Of a DNA stretch of 64,000 nt, positions 24,011-36,140 are shown one piece after another. The position numbers and the translations under genes are program-made. Every line of letters starts with the position of its first letter. Within the stretch, counting starts at the first letter, position 1. The notes beneath the pieces were generated by a model, which was not told the origin of the DNA, searched no databases, and worked only from the letters and a program-made list of their open reading frames with translations. The DNA comes from Symsagittifera roscoffensis (taxonomy: Eukaryota > Xenacoelomorpha > Acoela > Convolutidae), in contig NC_087062.1 of NCBI RefSeq assembly GCF_963678635.1, positions 11,764,670-11,828,669 of the forward strand, in the 5' to 3' direction.

Positions 24011-27000
24011 TCAGCACTGAGTATGTTAGGTTCAGGAGTGAAGAGTTGAAAGACTTTTCTAGCTTGTTTCTTTGTTTTCACAGGAAATAAAGGCTAGATG
24101 ACAATTAGATAACCTTTGATTACGGCACGTGTTCAAAAAAATCTAATCTTCCAAATAAAAACACGGCCCATAAAAGCTAACTCAATTTGATCAATAAAAT
24201 GAAGTCATCTTTGAAACTGAAGGTAAAAAAACGAACTGTTTCGAATTTTTTAGCCTTTCAAGTCAGCATAACTTGAACGATCTGAAAAAAATATCCGAAA
24301 TCCAAAAAGAAAAATTCGAAGCAAAGCGGATGATTGCAACAGCAATACTTCACAAATACCGAGGAAAGAATTTAGCCGACAACAATTTTGAAAGCTCAAC
24401 CTAAATAAGAAAAAAATGTTCCTCAAACGCTGAATCATTAGGCGAGAAAATCGATTTAAAAATAAATTGAAATCAGTGAAGTTGAAAACGCTCAGAGCCA
24501 AAAAAAATTAACAAACCAAAAGGATCTGACCGCAATGGGAATCTTACTAGGGCTGACATCTCTAAAATGTTACCTCAATTTCAAAGGCGCTCTCCAACAA
24601 ACAAAAAATGGAATCACTGCTACATGAACTTGAGCACGTAACACTCACTTGGAAAATTTTCGTGATTAAAAATCTGAAAACAAAAAATTGTTCTTGGTTG
24701 CTGAACAAATATTTTTTCCATTTATTTTATTCAAATATGAGGTAAATTTGACTAATTTTTTTAAAAAAAAATAGTTTTTTTTTAGTTCAATGAAAAACAA
24801 ATATCACATAACTATTCTGTAATTATTCTATAAAATCTTTAACGCCAGAAGTTTTGCTTAGGCTAAAAGTTCAAAATAACGAACTCAATAGATAGATTTT
24901 TTTCAAAAAACTTATTTTTAAAAGTAAAAGCCATTTTTGAAAATATAGCTTTATCATGATTTTTTGCATTATATAAACATTCTCACTTATGTTTTGCAGA
25001 GCTTACTTCAATTTTAACGCAAATAAGTGCTTTGAGTTTTATGCAAAAGAAAATTTTCTCAAAATAACGCAAGCATAGCCAGTAGCCAGTAGCACTGAAG
25101 GTCCACACCAAAAATTTTCATGTAAATCGAAAATAAGATCATCCAAACAAAAAAAGCTCAAACCTTAAAACACTGCTTTCTAACTTTTGCTTTAAAAAGT
25201 CTAGGGGTTCAAAAAGATATTGATCTACTATAATGAGTTCATTATAGCTGAGTTCACTGTGAAAAAAGACAATTAGTAACGAAGCTCACTTAGTAACGAA
25301 GCATAGTAAAAAATCTTTTGGCCAAAAAACCAAATAACAATCAAATGGAAAGGATCTGACTGGAATGGGAATATAAGTAGGGCTGATATCTCTAAAATGC
25401 TACTCCAATTCCAAAGGCGCTCTCCAACAAAACAAAAATAGGATTCACAGCTACATAAACTTAAGACACGTAACATTCGCTCGGACAAATTTTGTGGATA
25501 AAATCTTAAAAAATGTTCCTGCTTGCTGAATAAATGTTTTCCCATTTATTTTTTTCAAACATGCGGTAAAAATGACTGATTTTTTAAAAAAAGAGTTTTT
25601 TTGAGTTCGATGAAAAACAAATATCACATAAATCTTTTGTAAGATAAAAAAATTTTCAACGCCAGAAGTTTTGCTTAGGCTAATAATTCAAAATAACAAA
25701 ATCAATAGCACAGCGGATAATTGCAACAGCAATACTTCACAAATATCGAGGAAATAATTTAGCCGACAAAAATTTTGAAAGCTCAACCTCGATGTGAAAA
25801 GAAATTTGTTCCTCAAACGCTTCATCATTAGAGGAATGAAACGTTTTTAAAAAATGAAACCAGTGAAGCCGAAATTTCTTTGAGCCAAAAAATAAAATAA
25901 CAAACCAAACGGAAAGGATCTTACCGGAGTGGGAATCTAACTAGTGCTGACATCTCTGAAATGTTACCAAAATTCCAAAGGCGCTCTCCAACAAAACAAA
26001 AAAAAGATTCACTGCTACATTAACTTGCGTCATATAACTTTTGATCGACCAAACTTTTTGATCAAATTATCTAACAAAAAAATTGTTTCAGTTTGCTGAA
26101 TAAATGTTTTCCCATTCATTTTATTCAAACATGCGGTAAAAATGACTGAATTTCGAAAAAAAATTGGTTTTTTGAGTTCAATGAAAAACATATATCACGA
26201 CCTTATGATTCTTTAAAACAGAAGAATCTTCAACTCCTGAGTTTTTGTTTAGGCTGATAGTTCGAAAGAACAAATTCAAAAGGTAATTTTTTTTGAAAAA
26301 ACTTATTTTCAAAAATAAAAGCAATTTTTGAACCTAAAGCTCAATCATGATTTTTTGCATTGCATAAACAGATATTGTTTGCCAAAATAAATAGTTGGGA
26401 ACAATTTCCGAGGATTTCAAAAATATCCAATTTCCAGGCTAGCTTCAGATGCCAAATAAAACATCCCTAAACATAGACAGCAAAAAATATATATGAGTTC
26501 AAAGTCAGAAAAAAAGGAAGCGTAATTTTCGTGAGCCTGAAAGGGATAAACTTAAAATCCCTAAAAATCCCCAAAAATTTTTAGCATTTCAGGATTGAGT
26601 TTTTAATGTTCCGGTGTGATGCAATTGAAAGACTTTTTTTAGTTTGTTACTGTGTGTTCGCAGGAAAAAAAGACTAATAGACAATTGGATAACCTTTGCT
26701 TATGGGAAGTGGTCAAAGAAAACAAACTGTCTGAATAACAGCTTGAACGAAAAAAAGTTTCCTTACAAAACAAACTTTGTTCAAAAAAATTTAGTCCAAT
26801 TTGAAAATGAATGTTGAATAGGAATTGTCAAGCAATTATTTAATTTTTCAAGTGAGCATAAATTAAACGCTCGGACAAAAAAGCAACCTAAGATTTCCAT
26901 AATCCAGAGTAAAAAAACCGAAGCAAATCTGAGGTTTACAACAGCAATACCTCACAAAGAGGGAAGTTAGAAATTTGCAAACAATAAGTTAGAAAACGCT

Positions 27001-28030
27001 CATCCTAAGCATGAAAAAATAGGTTTGTTCCTTGAACGATCCAGTATGCGGCAAGTAAAACGGCTTAATTTAAACTGAAACCACTGAAACTAAAAAATAT
27101 TTGTGAGCCGAAAAACCAATTAACAAACAAAGAGAATTTAAGGAAGGGATCTGACCGAAATGGGAACCTAACTAGGGCTGACTTTTCTCGAAAGTTGCTG
27201 CAGTTTCAAAGTCGCTCTCTAGAAAAACAAAAGTTGGTTTCACTTCTACAGGAGTTTGAGACACGTAACCTTATCTCGAGCAAATTTTGCCAACAAAAAG
27301 TGTGGTAAAATATGTTTTTGGTTGCTGAATAATTGCTTTCTCATTAATAAAAATGACAGATTTTCAAAAAAAAAAAATTCCATTTTTTGTGTGTTTCAAT
27401 GAAAAAAATACAGCACCTTATTGTTCTTTGAAATAAAAGAAATTTTAACGAAAGAATCTTTGGTAAGGCTTATTTTTCGAAATAATTAAACCGATATTTA
27501 CGTTTTTTCAAAAAACTTAATTCAAAGCGTAATTCGCGTTTTTCGCTTTATATAAACTTTCTCACTTTTGTTTTTCATAGCTTATTTTAATTTCAGCGCA
27601 GAGCGGTGCTTTGAGTTTTATCGTATGTCAAATTAACGCAAGCATAGGCGGTAGCAAGTAAGTAGCTCGGAAGTTTTGACCATAGTTTTCCAGGTGAATA
27701 AATTAAAAATCAGCCAAAGCAAAAAAACAACAAAACTTAAAAATGTTTTCTAACTTTTGCTTAAAATTATCTAGGGGTGCAATAAGATACTGATCTGCTG
27801 TAATGATTTTATTATATCTGACTTCACATTCAGATGCAAGACACTTAGAAACGAAGCTTAATCATTCGTTTTTGTGAAAAAGTCTGAAAAACGGAGAAAA
27901 TCAGACCAACTTTTCTAGACTTTTTTTGGAATCTAAATCAGTGTAATGGGCTTTATCACGTTCAAGTTTCTACGAGCTTGGATAAATTATACCATTATTT
28001 TTGAAAAAACGGTCATTTTTGCTCTTTGAG
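24011..28030. repeat. Degenerate tandem units in lectin intron
   Basis: A block reading GGATCTGACC, AATGGGAAT, then GGCGCTCTCCAACAAA occurs near 24525, 25350, 25915 and 27150, with an older copy near 16826. Around it, stretches near 24000 and 26570 (AATCCCCA, AGCAT, TTGAAAGACTTTT) also pair up. The units are well diverged and unevenly spaced (0.56-1.2 kb). None keeps a reading frame. This fills the distal part of the intron between the two lectin exons. Confidence 0.6.
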
Positions 28031-28463
28031 TGCTCGCGTAAAAGACATCGACATTAATTACAATGAAGTTTCTTTTTCAATCGACACAAGGAAAATTGAC
28101 AAGTTACAGTCGCTTGTCGGCCGATCGTTAAGGGTTCTTGTAAAAGTTTTCGAAATTTACCCTTTGAGTTCAAGTTTTCTGGAACTCAATGTCTCCAATT
28201 GGAAAGAGCTTCGTAATATATTTAGCTCACCTGGAATCTACTGGATCGCTTTCAAGGACTCATCAACAAATGGGGAGTGGATTGACCAGTTGACAGGCCA
28301 ACAAATCAACTTGACAAATTGGAGTCCTCTGCAGGGGGATTTTTCTGAGAGCTTAAATTGTGTAACTTATGGCGTAGATTCTCGTTACGGTCCCTTGTTC
28401 GATCAAATTATTTTCGAAGATCCTTGTGACCGTCGATTCAACGTCCTCTGCTTTATGGTGTAG
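28031..28463 (+). CDS. Second half of C-type lectin domain (terminal exon)
   Basis: An acceptor (GCTCTTTGAG, AG at 28029-28030) opens a frame that begins with one base, exactly completing the two-base overhang of the exon ending at 14995. It runs 144 codons to TAG at 28461-28463. The last 80 residues hold the lectin long-loop region: YWIAFKDSSTNGEW, LTNW, a Cys in LNCVTYGV, and DPCDRRFNVLCFMV with the two closing cysteines. The classic EPN or QPD and WND calcium/sugar motifs are not recognisable, so sugar binding is uncertain. The first 60 residues are unlike a lectin and unrecognised. Whether this exon and the one at 14651 are really spliced over 13 kb is an inference from phase and domain halves. 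Confidence 0.7.
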
Positions 28464-29684
28464 CACTGAACTTTTTTAATTCTAAAAAAAAACTATTCTG
28501 AATCAACTATACAATTAGCATGTCAGCCAAAAAATATGAAGTGCAGAATTTTTTTTTGTTAATTTATTCAATTTTATTTGACAAAACCTGTAGCCCGCTC
28601 TTAATGTCACCAGCCCAAATTCAAAGTCGACTTTGAACTATCCCTGAATTAAAACAAAATAATGATACAAACAAATTTTAAGAGTATAAGACAACGAAAC
28701 GCCGGAATTCTAGCCACGGGAGAGGGAGTTAACGGTGAAAATTAGGCTTTAAAACCACTTCAAAACAAAAACATTTCATATGTAAAATCAAAGTTTTGAA
28801 AATTGTAAGCTTTTAAAATCTGTATCTGTAAACTTTTTAACTTTATGTAAAATTATTTAACAAAAATTTTTATTCAAAATAATGCGCCATGTTAAAATGA
28901 CATCTGCTAGTTACATTAGCCGGATTTTGAAATGCATAAAAAACATACAAAATAAGCATGATCAACAAATTTTGGGAAATCAAAGAACAAGGATTCATTC
29001 TGATATTCCCTCAATTCCAATAATATTTCAAGATCAACCCACTTTTTTAAATAGAACTAGTCCAATTAGAGAAAATTGGATCATTGGGAAACTTTATTTT
29101 CCGCTGGAAAATCTAGAAAATGAGATCCAAATTTCGGACCTTACAGCCATTCTGTTTTTTGCACCATTTCCGCTTGCTTAATTGGGGATCGTAGTTTGCC
29201 TTCCTTACAGAAATGAATTCGAATTGAATTTAAAAAATACCGAAAATCAAATCAAAAAAGTCGTCACGACCTATGTAAATATTCACTACGTTCATTGACA
29301 ATTAAACGTTCTTTGAGACATAAAAAGCCTTCAGCAGGATTCAATTTCTTACACAGAAAAGCTGCATTTCGCAAACAAGAGAAGCACGGCAAGAAGTAGC
29401 ATTAAGAGGCGAGAACAAAGTGAAACAAGGATAGCCATTTACTGCGCAAATAGCACAGAATATTCCAACCAAAGCATTAAAAAAACTAAAAAAAATTGTT
29501 TCCATAACTTTGCCATATTTGACAGTCATAATAAAAAGGCAAATTGAAAAGCGTTTCTGTAGAAATTTGAATAGAAAACGGACGAAAAACTGATTGGAAA
29601 GTTTTATTTGAAATTTCAAACGGGTTTTTCTGGACACTGAGAAAAAGTTTTCAAAATGCTTACGACTGAAAGGGCTTTCAACTG
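28464..29684. other. AT-rich DNA with one repeat unit
   Basis: 29090-29310 matches units at about 31950-32260, 33060-33370 and 33540-33850 (shared TTCCACTGAGAAATCTGA- and ACTACGTTCA-like blocks). The 99-codon frame at 28882 falls partly in this repeat and is not thought to be a gene. Confidence 0.5.
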
Positions 29685-29699
29685 CTATATCCCTCGGCA

Positions 29700-30375
29700 C
29701 TTTCCGATTATTATGTGTGGTTCCTGATTTTGGTCCATCACCCGCTGAAACTCGTTTGGCATATCACCCAAACCGTAGAACCCCTTTTTGAAGCGGTATG
29801 TACCCGTTATACTTCCCCCAACTATACTAAAATTGCATTGGCGACTCGTTTCTTCGCCCGTTGTGCCGTAACGAGCGTAGGCAAGATTAAACAGTCCTCT
29901 GTGCATTTATCTAACTTGACAAAAAGTCCATCCTTCAACGAATTCTCGATTGTTTCTTCAACGTTAGATAAGACATGTATCGGAACTTGCTCGCCCTTCA
30001 CTTTTATAGGTCGCACCGGTTGATGGAAATGAGTTCGTGCTTCACAGTTTTAAGCAAACCCTTTCGTTCAAACAATTCTTCAAATTCCCCCCAAATACAT
30101 TTGATAAACTTATGTTGAATGGGCGAGTACTCAATTTGCCTTTGGTCTTGTGGCACTTGGCAACATCGTTCTTACCTCCTGAAACTCGCTTTTGGCGTAC
30201 TTCAATCCCCAATGACGGCAATAAGTTGTTCCCAAGGATGTTCCTCTGGCCGCCTTCGGTAATGAATTATTCCGCATCCTCGGAAATCCAGCCCTCCGAT
30301 TCAACTCTGACTACTATTGGTCCGATGGTTCTGATGATATCGTCCGTTGAGCTATAGAACAGATCCGTTGCGTAG
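29700..30375 (-). pseudogene. Broken Gypsy-type pol fragment (protease end to RT)
   Basis: On the minus strand, from high to low coordinate, the frames give the end of an aspartic protease (RNILGNNLLPSLGIEV near 30200-30240), the RT N-terminus (EETIENSLKDG, EDCLILPTLVTA near 29850-29960) and RT blocks QCNFSIVGG and TGTYRFKKGFYGLGDMP (about 29740-29840). Stops, frame changes and an internal deletion separate them, and the match ends after QRVMD. It belongs to a different Gypsy lineage from the intact element at 50-64 kb, judged by the RT motif. It is a dead insertion. Confidence 0.8.
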
Positions 30376-31395
30376 ATCATTTGGGACTGTCTTTACTACT
30401 AGGTAGCGATCCTGAATTCTAAGTTCATGAATTTTTTTTCTGAGACATGGACGAGACAGGGCTAGCACAATCAAAGCACAATCAAAAAACAAAACAAAAC
30501 ATAAGAAGCAAAAAAAACTAAAACACCCAAATACAAAGTTCTCCCCATTTTCAACGGTGGGACCAATAAAGAAAAAAAAGGATAACAAACCTTGAAAATT
30601 ATAAAAATTGTTGTGCCCGAACCGAGCCTCTGACTTGAGACTAGGAGTCTCGTGTCCTTGCATCTGCAAAACAATCAAATCAAAATTTATACAGGGACGA
30701 GCATGCACTACAAAAACACAATGTCTACGGGAAATGCACCTCTGTCCTCGGAAACTTTATCTTTCCGTTGACTGCCGTACACAAAAAAAAAAACAAATTT
30801 GCGGGTACTAAACACGCAACCAAAGACAATCACCCTAACTTTACATGTATGTAATATGAAGTTTAAAAGCCAAACTGTGTAAACCAAGCATTTCAAAAAT
30901 TTCGCGCAATATACTGAGTTGAAAAACTTTTGAACGGAGTTTTAATCATCATTGTACTGTTGTCTGAAATAAGCTCTCTTCGGCCCTATTGATGAATTAA
31001 AATTGATGAAAATATTTTTAGTAATCAAATGTCTAATCACAACGTCAAAGCCAATTGAGCCTCAGGCTGAAAAAAAGCACCAAATGAAGCACTAAAATTG
31101 CGAAATGATTGAAATATGAATTGTAGCACCATACTACCCTCCACTTGTAAAAACAACACTAGCCACCAAAAGAGCAGATACATTTGCTAGTAAATTGCAT
31201 AGACAAAAAAAAGTTACTTCAAGTAGCTGGAAATGTTTATCCGACCTGTAGCTTAGGAATCTCAAGGTCTCGCATTTCCACCACAATTACTTGAATAAAA
31301 ATGACACTAGCCTTTTATAAAACAGCTCCAAAATCTATTCATTTGCTAATGCTTGGCAATATAACAAGAAGGCCACCAAAAGAGCTTTAGGCAAT
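30376..31395. other. Non-coding DNA with tRNA-like remnant
   Basis: No gene was recognised. 31226-31283 resembles, on the minus strand, the tRNA-like stretch at 32685-32742 (shared GCAAATGCGAG/GGAAATGCGAG and GCTACAGGT). A weaker tRNA-like match lies near 30625. Confidence 0.4.
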
Positions 31396-31910
31396 TTCCA
31401 AAATTTCGAAAAGCCTTAGAGGCATATTTATTTTGTTTTAACTTCAAAATTTGTAGTTTTTTTTAAAAAAGTAAGTCAGTTTTTTTTTTTCGTTTCCTTG
31501 CGCGCATTAGTCGTCTCCAACTCTCAGTTGGCTATTTTTTTTCATTTCCTTCTATGGGGACTTTCATATAATTTGAGCATTTAGTTGTAGTCTACGCAAG
31601 CAAAGCGTAGTGTTATGCTAAAAAGCTACTTTTTGCTGTACCCAAGTCGCATAGAATTTGCCCTTTCTATGCGATTTGGGTACAGCAAAAAGTTGCTTTT
31701 TAGCATAACACTATGCTTTCGCTAAATGCTCAAATTATATGAAAATCCCCATAGAAGGAAAAGAAAAAACCTAGCCAACTGAGAGTTGGAGACGACTAAT
31801 GGGCGCAAGGAAACGAAAAAATAAAGCTAACTTACTTCTACTTAAAAAAACTACGAATTTCAAAATTTAAACAAAAAAATATGCCTCTAAGGCTTTTCGA
31901 AGTTTTGGAA
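31396..31910. repeat. 515-bp foldback (long inverted repeat)
   Basis: The arms 31396-31656 and 31665-31910 are reverse complements over about 250 bp, with roughly 85-90% identity by eye, around an 8-nt loop. The innermost pairs are CCCAAGTCGCATAGAA and TTCTATGCGATTTGGG; the outermost are TTTCGAAAAGCCTTAGAGGC and its partner. A single-arm relative occurs near 32790-33000, so the foldback is two head-to-head copies of a dispersed unit. A transcript would form a long hairpin. Confidence 0.9.
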
Positions 31911-33900
31911 AAAATTAAAATCGCTGCTTTTAGATAAAATACATCCAATTTGCAATATTGGTCATTAGGTAAACTTATAGTTCCACTGAGAAATCTGACC
32001 ATTAAAATCCACTTTTAAAACTAGAAGTCGATGAAGTTTTAAGTGACCTTAAAATTTTGCTGTTCAATCGTAGAGTTTGTCTTCTTTTTAACATTAAAAA
32101 TGAACTGAAGTTAACAAAAAATCAAAAATCAAACGGAGAAAAGTCAAAATTGAGATGGAACAAATTCGAGATTTAAAAAAAAATCAACCAGAACTATTTA
32201 GAATCTTCACTACGTTCACTATTCTTAATCTTTAAATTCTTAAAAAGACAACCAACAAACAGTTGGAAAACAACCAATGAATGCATGCCTGCTCGCTCGC
32301 CTTATTTACGCGAAATAAGACTAAAAACAAATATTTCAAACTGGTTTTTCTAACGGGTTTACCAACTGGGTAAATTATTGAGCTGCAAAAATTCTGTTCT
32401 TGAGTTTTACCAAAAAATTGTTTTTTTTTAAACAGCTCTCTTTGGTCTATTTGATGAATTAAAACCGAATAAACACGTTTTAGTAATCAAATGTCAAATC
32501 ACAACGTGAAAGCCAATTCAGCCTCATGCTGAAAAAAAAACACCAAAAGAAGCTCTAAATTCACGTCTTTGATCGAAAAATGCATTGTTGTACCACACTA
32601 CGCTCCATTTGTAAAAAAACACTAGCTACCAATAAAGCAGCTACATTTGCTAAAAATTGGCATTAAAAAAATTTACTTCAATTTACAGGAATTGAACATC
32701 CAACCTGTAGCTTACAAGTCTAGAGGCCTCGCATTTGCACCATAATCACTTGAACAAAACTGACACTAGCCAAGGAAAAAAAGTTGCGCCGTAGTATAAC
32801 ACTACGCTCCGCTTGCGTAGACTACAACTAAATGCTCAAAATATATAAAAAATTTCATAGATGGAGAAGAAAGAACAAAGCCAACTGACAGATGGAAACC
32901 ACTAATGAACGCAAGGAAACGAAAAAAAAATGACTTGTTTATTTGAAAAAACTACAAGTTTCGAGTTTTAAGGGAAGAGAAGCCACTAAGGTTTTTTGAG
33001 CATAAACAAAAAACTATGATTGATGACTTTAATTAAAATAAATCCAATTTGCAAAAACTGGATCGTTAGGTAAAACTTTAATTCCACTGAGAAATCTGAA
33101 CATTAAAAACCACTTTCGAAACTAGAAATCGATCATTTTTTACACTTTTGCCGTTGGATCGTCGAGTTTGCATTCCTTTTAACAATGAAATTGAACTGAG
33201 TTTAACAAGAAATCGAAACTCAATCGGCGACAAGCCGACAAGTAAGAATTAAGAGTGAACAAAGCTGAGAGTTTTCTTGAAAAAAAAACCAAAAAATCAC
33301 CAAGACCTCTTTTAGAATCTTGACTACGTTCTGTACTTTTATTCATCAAATGCAGAAATCGTTAAAACATAACTAACAGACAGTTGGATACGAGTCAATG
33401 AACGCAAGTAAATAGAAGACAAATTTGATTGCTTTTTGAAAATTTCTCAACTTTTGCATTTCAACTTAATAAAAGATACCCTTAGGGCTCTTCGAAACTC
33501 TAGAACAATTTATGACTATTTTTTTTTGATGAAATCAACCCAATTTGAGAAAACTGGATCAAGATTTAATTTTTTTTGTTTCGCAGGTAAATCTAAAAAT
33601 TAAATTCCACTTTCGAAATTAGATGTCGTTCACGTTTTTCGTGACTTTAACAATTTCACTGTTCGATAGTGGAGTTTTCCTTCCTTTTAACTAAAAAAAA
33701 GAATTTAATTTGGAAAAAATCAAACCACAAAAAAACTTTTCAGCTTGAACAAAATTCTAGACGTTTCCTGAGAAAACAAAACGGGAAAAAATCATCGCAA
33801 CCTATATAAGAGTTTGAACTACGTTCATCGACTCTTAAACAGGCTTCAACTTAATCGAATGCCGAGATTTTTTGGGAAAAAATTCAGCTTGAGGTTACTA
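31911..33900. repeat. Degenerate ~1.1-kb tandem units
   Basis: Three related units follow one another (about 31900-32300, 32780-33420, 33480-33870). Each contains an AAATCCAATTTG-like start, a TTCCACTGAGAAATCTGA block, a CGTAGAGTTTG block and an ACTACGTTCA end. An ORF search shows nothing coding. 32685-32742 is tRNA-like on the minus strand. Confidence 0.6.
32685..32742 (-). repeat. tRNA-like sequence
   Basis: The minus strand shows GGTGCAAATGCGAGGCC (A-box-like) and, after an anticodon-like stem, GATGTTCAATTCC (B-box-like). It is part of the repeat family and not a convincing tRNA gene. Confidence 0.35.
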
Positions 33901-35076
33901 ACTTTATCCAAAGGTGAAGCGGTTCTTGGCATCAATTGTGATACAAGGTAAACACATCAATGCAATCTAGCAATTAGAAAATAGACGCGAATAACAAAAT
34001 CGAAAAAATATATATTTGGGAAAAAAATGAAAAGAAAAAATCGAAAAAAAAAATAGTCAAGAAACACAAAAAACAGCAACAACATAAAATTTCAATTTTT
34101 CAGCTAGCAGCCACTAATACGACAAGGCATTCATTCAGCCGAGAACTGCCGCTAATTGAGCTGAAATTAAAAAATTGCCGTAAAAATTGTTGATATGAAA
34201 ATTTTTTGAGGAATAGTTTTTTTGACTTCGAACTTTTACCAGACCAATTACGTGACTTTTTGATCAATCAATTTTAACCCTTGAAGCGACACAACTCAGC
34301 CGATAAAACATAAGCTTGAAAAAAAACAAATTACGCTTAAAGCGAAATGTACAAAGAGGCAAATCTGATCTTCGCGGAACGTGCAATACAGCCGCCATCA
34401 ACAAATCCCCCTCGTCCTCAACACAAACAAACAAAAAATTTCAACTCCTTGTCAAATGAACCAACATGAGACCACCAAGCCAATATAATAAAGGCCGAAA
34501 CCAATTGAGACGAAAAAAGGAAAATAAAACAAAGCCGAAAATGAATTCAAAAGTTTTCAGACTAATAAAAAATTATCAAGTCCCCTCTCAAACTCAAAAA
34601 ATGCAGGCACACACAAGTCTTTTTTCGCTGGTCGACTGTCGCAATATGAGGCCATTAAACCGATATAAAATAGGCTGAATTTAATTCAGGCAAAAAAAAG
34701 GAAAAAAATGCCGACTAAAAAACTGTCGTCATTAAAAACTTGAACTATAATTTCTTCTGAGATTTTAGCAAAATATGCGATTCAGAGCTGAGCATAAAAC
34801 TACGTTTCACTTAAAACGACTCAAACTTAGGCCAATACGCTGATAAATAAGAAGCCAAAATCATTTGGACAGAAAAAGAAGAAAAAGAAAATATACATGT
34901 CAAGAAATTACAAACAGCACAATAAATCGGAACACTAAGATCAACTACAATTGTAAATTGCGTATAGCAAGAAAACACAATTCTACGATGTGGCAACTAG
35001 GCCGATAAAACATATGCAGATAGATAATAGGCCGACATTTTTCCGAAACCTAATATTTCCAGTTCGAAAAAAAACT

Positions 35077-35140
35077 GGTCTCGATCAAATACGAACCCAG
35101 GACCTTTGCCGTACCAGGCAAACTTGTTGCCTCCAATCTA
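35077..35140 (-). repeat. tRNA-like sequence
   Basis: The minus strand carries a D-arm-like TTGGAGGCAACAAGTTTGCC, an anticodon stem (TTTGCC/GGCAAA) and a T-arm-like CTGGGTTCGTATTTGA. The T stem is imperfect and no acceptor stem closes it. Confidence 0.45.
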
Positions 35141-35305
35141 AGTGAGCCGATAACGCTAAGAAATTGAAGTGGAGCAGGAATGGTCAGAAATTACCACTAG
35201 AGATGAGTCCAAAGCCGACACAACTTTCGCAGACAAACAAAAGTCTGACAATTCAACTTTTCCCGAATAGTTTTATATAACTTCATCCTTACTAAAAAAA
35301 CAAGT

Positions 35306-35365
35306 TCCAGTGGGACTCGAACCCCAGACCTTATAGCGCAGAGCAAACTGCGTTACCTCTAGAAC
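35306..35365 (-). repeat. tRNA-like sequence, best B box
   Basis: On the minus strand GGTTCGAGTCC matches the pol III B-box consensus exactly and sits in a closed T arm (TGGGGTTCGAGTCCCA). Upstream, AGAGGTAACGCAGTTTGC stands for the A box. The acceptor stem does not pair convincingly. Probably the head of a tRNA-derived SINE or a decayed tRNA. Confidence 0.5.
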
Positions 35366-35958
35366 AAGAGGGAAACAGTCTCGAAGTTGCCAACGAAAAA
35401 ACGAATAACAATCTAATAATATGGGTCAAATATTTTACAAAGACTGTAGACAGTCAATTAAACTATATGAAATTTGAAGACTATGCAAGCACGCCGATGT
35501 GTAGGCGGTGTTTTATTGATACTCTTTTTTGAAAACCGTGAGTATATTGAGAAGATAAAATTTTGCAAAAAGGAAAAATTTCAAAGTGTCTCAAAAAAGA
35601 CAAAATAAAAACCCTATTCCATACATTTTATAATACCTAACTTTTCAAATAGGAACTAAAAATAAACATGCCAAGCAAGATATTAAATTTCAGATTGGCA
35701 ACAGGACAAATTAGCAACAAAACGGAAGCAAAGCCGTCAATCTTTAAGCAGACAACAGTTCAGCCGAAAAAAAAATGTTTAGAAAAAAAAATGTTACGTA
35801 TGTAACTACAAAGAACAACCTTTCCAAATACAATGATATTTGCTTAAAACAAAATTCTGTGATGTCGCACCTAAGCCAATAAAGCTTGAGCAGACACACG
35901 CCAACGCAATTTGTACAAACTTAAAAATATTTATACAAACTCATTAAAAACAATAAAA

Positions 35959-36024
35959 TCCTGCCGGGACTCGAACTCCAGATCCGAGGTTGTAAAAGCG
36001 ACCACGTTCCATCCAGACTAAGTG
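35959..36024 (-). repeat. tRNA-like sequence
   Basis: The B-box-like AGTTCGAGTCC (10 of 11 consensus positions) and the flanking repeat at 36025-36140 are shared with the copies at 13420 and 43980. The A-box region is eroded. Confidence 0.45.
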
Positions 36025-36140
36025 GGAAGGAACAGGAAGTTGTTAAGGTTCAATAAATAAGCAAGTTTGGTTTCTTTCAATATAAGTTGATAACGGTAAA
36101 AAAAAATCTAGTTCACGATTACAAGAACCTCGCAAGTGTA

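Larger units (their letters stand above)
33901..36080. repeat. Degenerate array with GCCGATAAAAC motif and tRNA-like cores
   Basis: Variants of GGCCGATAAAACATA and CGACAA recur near 34110, 34300, 34650, 34830, 35010 and 35880, and again near 13360, 43710 and 43890. Three of them precede tRNA-like cores. No reading frame persists. Confidence 0.5.

Noticed and set aside
28882-29181. 99-codon + strand ORF
   Set aside because: Overlaps a degenerate repeat family, no homology recognised, no splice context.
35306-35365. Functional tRNA gene on the minus strand
   Set aside because: The B box is perfect, but no acceptor stem pairs and related copies are decayed, so a repeat is more likely.
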